Shown here: piece by piece, positions 5,497 through 6,694 of the stretch | Layout of the letters: every line of letters starts with the position of its first letter | Numbering within the stretch: the first letter of the stretch is position 1 | Source of the DNA: Bacillota bacterium | GTDB lineage: Bacteria > Bacillota > Clostridia > Clostridiales > Clostridiaceae | DNA: 6,694 bases | Direction of reading: 5' to 3' | NCBI GenBank assembly: GCA_023445445.1 | Contig: JAEXLD010000002.1 | Coordinates: forward strand, 1 to 6,694 | The notes under the pieces: generated by a model | Seen by the model: the letters and a program-made list of their open reading frames with translations, nothing else | Told to the model about the DNA's origin: nothing | Databases searched by the model: none | Made by a program: the position numbers and the translations under genes

Positions 5497-6099
5497 ATGT
5501 ATAAGAATATAATTTTTGATTTAGGAAATGTCTTATTAGAGTTTAATCCTAGGGAATATTTAAAAAACAAAATATCAGATGAAAAAATAGATGATGTTTT
5601 TAAAGCTATCTTTAATAGTGAAGAATGGGCAATGCTAGATAGAGGTACAATAACTGAAAAGGAAGCAATTAATAATATAATCAATAGAAATAGCACATAT
5701 ATAGATGAAATTAATTTAGCCTTTGATAATTGGTATGACTTATTAAAACCTATAGGAGATACAGTAGAAATATTAAGTTCTCTAAAAGATAAAGGTTACA
5801 ATATATATTACTTATCAAATTTTCATGAATTAGCTTTTGGAGAAGTAACAAAGAAAAATAAATTCTTTCAGTTATTTGATGGTGGAGTAGTATCATACAG
5901 AGAAAAATTACTTAAACCTGAAGCAGATATTTATAAATTAATCTTAGAAAAATATAAATTAAATCCAAGTGAAACTATTTTTGTTGATGATATGGAAGCA
6001 AATGTTGAAGGTGCCGATAAATTAGGTATAAAAACTATTTTATTTAAGGGCGCTAAGGAACTAAAAGAAGAATTGAATAATTTTAATATAGAAATATAA
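5497..6099 (+). CDS. HAD-superfamily (IA) phosphatase, YihX-like
   Basis: This 200-residue cytosolic HAD hydrolase has the usual length for the IA group with an alpha-helical cap (about 18-85). Motif I is IIFDLGNVLLEF with nucleophile Asp8. The second acidic position, normally Asp10, is Gly, as in E. coli YihX (alpha-D-glucose-1-phosphate phosphatase), whose N-terminus is very similar (FDLGNV). Motif II is YYLSNF with Ser107. Motif III is the Lys of LKPEADIY (140). Motif IV is FVDDMEANVEGADKLGIKT with Asp164 and Asp165, also close to YihX. The substrate is likely a small phosphate ester, with sugar phosphate the best guess from YihX. Position 19 nt after the DedA gene, with its own strong Shine-Dalgarno, suggests co-transcription. 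Any functional link to lipid-carrier recycling is speculation. Confidence 0.88.
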   Translation: MYKNIIFDLGNVLLEFNPREYLKNKISDEKIDDVFKAIFNSEEWAMLDRGTITEKEAINNIINRNSTYIDEINLAFDNWYDLLKPIGDTVEILSSLKDKGYNIYYLSNFHELAFGEVTKKNKFFQLFDGGVVSYREKLLKPEADIYKLILEKYKLNPSETIFVDDMEANVEGADKLGIKTILFKGAKELKEELNNFNIEI

Positions 6100-6133
6100 T
6101 TATTTGAACTAAACTTAATTTACTATGAGTTAC

Positions 6134-6162
6134 TTGTACATAACATAATACTAAGTTAAAAT
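6134..6162 (+). promoter_or_regulatory. Weak candidate promoter of the dbpA-like gene
   Basis: TAAAAT (6157-6162) is a good -10 with five of six matches. TTGTAC (6134-6139), 17 nt upstream, matches the -35 only in its first three bases. The leader would be about 35 nt. Read-through from the HAD gene is an alternative, because no terminator is seen in the 104-nt gap. Confidence 0.3.
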
Positions 6163-6203
6163 AAATAAAGTTATTCAATATGTTATAAGAAAGAGGTAAA
6201 TTA

Positions 6204-6694
6204 ATGAATATAGATAAATTTGAAGATATGGGTCTAAAAGAAGAAATTTTAAAGGCTTTAAATAATTTAGGCTTTGAAAACCCATCAGAAGTTCAAAAGG
6301 AAGTAATTCCAGAAATATTAAACAAAAATGATATTGTTGTAAAATCCCAAACTGGTAGCGGTAAAACAGCTAGTTTTGGAATTCCACTTTGTGAGCTTAT
6401 TAATGAAGAAGAAAATATTGTTAAGGCATTAGTTTTAGTTCCAACAAGGGAATTAGCAATGCAAGTAAAAGAGGATATTTCAAATATAGGAAGATTGAAG
6501 AAAATAAGATGTGCAGCCATTTTTGGTAAGCAACCCTTTAATGATCAAGTTAGAGAATTAAAGCAAAGAGTTCATATAGTTTCTGGAACTCCAGGTAGAG
6601 TAATAGATCATATACAAAGAGGTAATTTAGATACAAGTAAAATAGAATATGTAATTATTGATGAAGCTGATAAAATGCTTAATATGGGCTTTGT
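6204..6694 (+). CDS. dbpA: DEAD-box ATP-dependent RNA helicase, DbpA/YxiN-like, N-terminal part (3' end outside window)
   Basis: The ATG follows AAGAGG (6191-6196) with 7-nt spacing, and 163 complete codons are visible before the window ends. The visible part is the first RecA-like domain. It has the Q motif with Phe6 and Gln31 (GFENPSEVQ), motif I SQTGSGKT (48-55), motif Ia PTRELA (80-85), motif Ib TPGR (129-132) and motif II DEAD (153-156) followed by KMLNMGF. The stretches VVKSQTGSGKTASFGIPLCEL, QVKEDISNIGR and FGK are nearly those I recall from Bacillus subtilis DbpA (YxiN), which acts on 23S rRNA during 50S ribosome assembly. Assignment to DbpA rather than CshA/CshB or DeaD is inferred from this region. 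The RNA-binding C-terminal domain that would confirm it lies outside the window. It lies 104 nt behind the HAD gene on the same strand. Confidence 0.88.
   Translation, partial: MNIDKFEDMGLKEEILKALNNLGFENPSEVQKEVIPEILNKNDIVVKSQTGSGKTASFGIPLCELINEEENIVKALVLVPTRELAMQVKEDISNIGRLKKIRCAAIFGKQPFNDQVRELKQRVHIVSGTPGRVIDHIQRGNLDTSKIEYVIIDEADKMLNMGF

Noticed and set aside
5430..5696. A minus-strand open frame of 88 codons across the DedA/HAD junction
   Set aside because: It lies antisense to two conserved-family genes, so it is a shadow of their coding.
6112..6157. An imperfect dyad (AACTTA...TAAGTT) between the HAD and helicase genes as a terminator
   Set aside because: The arms are only 6 bp with a long mismatched interior, and no T-run follows.
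6293..6520. A minus-strand open frame of 75 codons within the helicase gene
   Set aside because: It is antisense to DEAD-box motifs I and Ia and has no ribosome-binding site of note.

Overview
The window reads as chromosomal DNA of a low-GC Firmicute, most likely Clostridium sensu stricto. It is very AT-rich, codons strongly prefer A/T in the third position, Shine-Dalgarno sites are strong (AAGGAG/GGAGG type), and the recognisable proteins resemble clostridial and Bacillus versions. I see no IS element, CRISPR array, tRNA, rRNA or phage gene. Both ends cut through genes: the 5' end holds the C-terminal half of a glutathione synthase and the 3' end the N-terminal third of a DEAD-box helicase.

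Layout. (1) Positions 1-1273: the end of gshF (bifunctional gamma-glutamylcysteine ligase/glutathione synthetase, ATP-grasp half) closed by a long perfect terminator hairpin. (2) 1274-2428: a single M42-family metallopeptidase with its own extended -10 promoter and an operator-like inverted repeat. It resembles the M42 peptidases of the NAGGN osmolyte trio, but no NAGGN partners are present here. (3) 2486-4634: an envelope block. On the minus strand is a membrane-anchored protein with a Ser/acidic then Pro/Thr repeat stalk and a small Trp-rich C-terminal module. Divergent from it, on the plus strand, are a lipoprotein of unknown family and a 94-residue exported protein, ending in a terminator. 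(4) 4635-6099: an AT-rich upstream region with a candidate promoter and an approximately 210-nt leader, then a DedA/VTT-family membrane protein translationally close to a HAD-IA phosphatase of the YihX type. (5) 6100-6694: a dbpA-like DEAD-box RNA helicase, truncated by the window edge.

The genes look like several short independent transcription units rather than one pathway. Two are linked by short gaps and probable co-transcription: lipoprotein with small exported protein (65-nt gap), and DedA with HAD phosphatase (19-nt gap). I found no convincing evidence for a complete undescribed multi-gene system. The most novel material is the envelope block at 2556-4591, where three consecutive exported proteins belong to no family I can name. 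The best single candidate is the stalk protein with its approximately 38-residue aromatic C-terminal module.
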